Shown: piece after piece, positions 63,945 through 64,000 of the stretch
Numbering within the stretch: the stretch's first letter is position 1
Layout of the letters: the number at the start of each line of letters is the position of its first letter
DNA from: Saccharomycopsis fibuligera x Saccharomycopsis cf. fibuligera
Lineage: Eukaryota > Ascomycota > Saccharomycetes > Ascoideales > Saccharomycopsidaceae
NCBI GenBank assembly: GCA_001936135.1
Contig: CP012812.1
Location: forward strand, 2,232,001-2,296,000
Direction: 5' to 3'
DNA: 64,000 bases
Program-made: the position numbers and the translations under genes
Notes under the pieces: generated by a model
Told to the model about the DNA's origin: nothing
Seen by the model: the letters and a program-made list of their open reading frames with translations, nothing else
Databases searched by the model: none

Positions 63945-64000
63945 GTTCAATGTTGTTAATTTTATGAATTAGGTTTATTATAACGTGACTTTCAATGTAT

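Overview
This is a yeast nuclear window from the Saccharomycotina, most likely the CUG-Ser (Candida/Debaryomyces) clade. It is AT-rich, with many poly-A/poly-T runs. Introns are few, short and 5'-proximal, with GTATGT donors and TACTAAC-like branch points. The gene set is fungal throughout: NMA111, BUD4/INT1, FAR11, CRC1, SNF8, FAA2, PLC1, TAD2, EGD2 and PIN2. The 1,052-codon NMA111 reading frame contains no CTG codon. The CTG codons I do find sit in Ser-rich stretches or, in SNF8, at a position I recall as Ser in the human protein. CTG should therefore probably be read as Ser, not Leu.

Layout. 1-5 kb: the 3' end of an unrecognised gene, then two tandem isopenicillin-N-synthase-like 2OG-Fe(II) oxygenases. 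6.4-12.5 kb: TAD2 and NMA111. 13.3-14.7 kb: two fragments of a LINE ORF2 beside a tRNA-Ala(AGC). 15.5-25.6 kb, all on the minus strand: the spliced mitochondrial ribosomal gene bL35m, a PIN2-like membrane protein, BUD4/INT1 with a short 5' exon, and LSM12 with a 38-nt first exon. 26-36 kb: FAR11, CRC1, SNF8 and FAA2 in alternating orientation; CRC1 and FAA2 both serve fatty-acid use. 37.65 kb: a 41-codon ORF for a secreted micropeptide with strongly preferred codons. 38.5-47.9 kb: an unrecognised 1,603-residue coiled-coil protein and PLC1.

47.9-54.1 kb is a gene desert of about 6 kb. It holds a perfect 15-bp inverted repeat, microsatellites and at most a weak retroelement trace. 54.1-62.1 kb is a minus-strand Old Yellow Enzyme (OYE) array with three intact genes and two decayed copies. 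The last two intact genes share a 275-bp tract with only 4 mismatches, a sign of gene conversion, and the three differ at known active-site positions. EGD2 closes the window.

The main new points are the secreted micropeptide, the BUD4 and LSM12 5' exons, the OYE array with its conversion tract and active-site divergence, and the gene desert.
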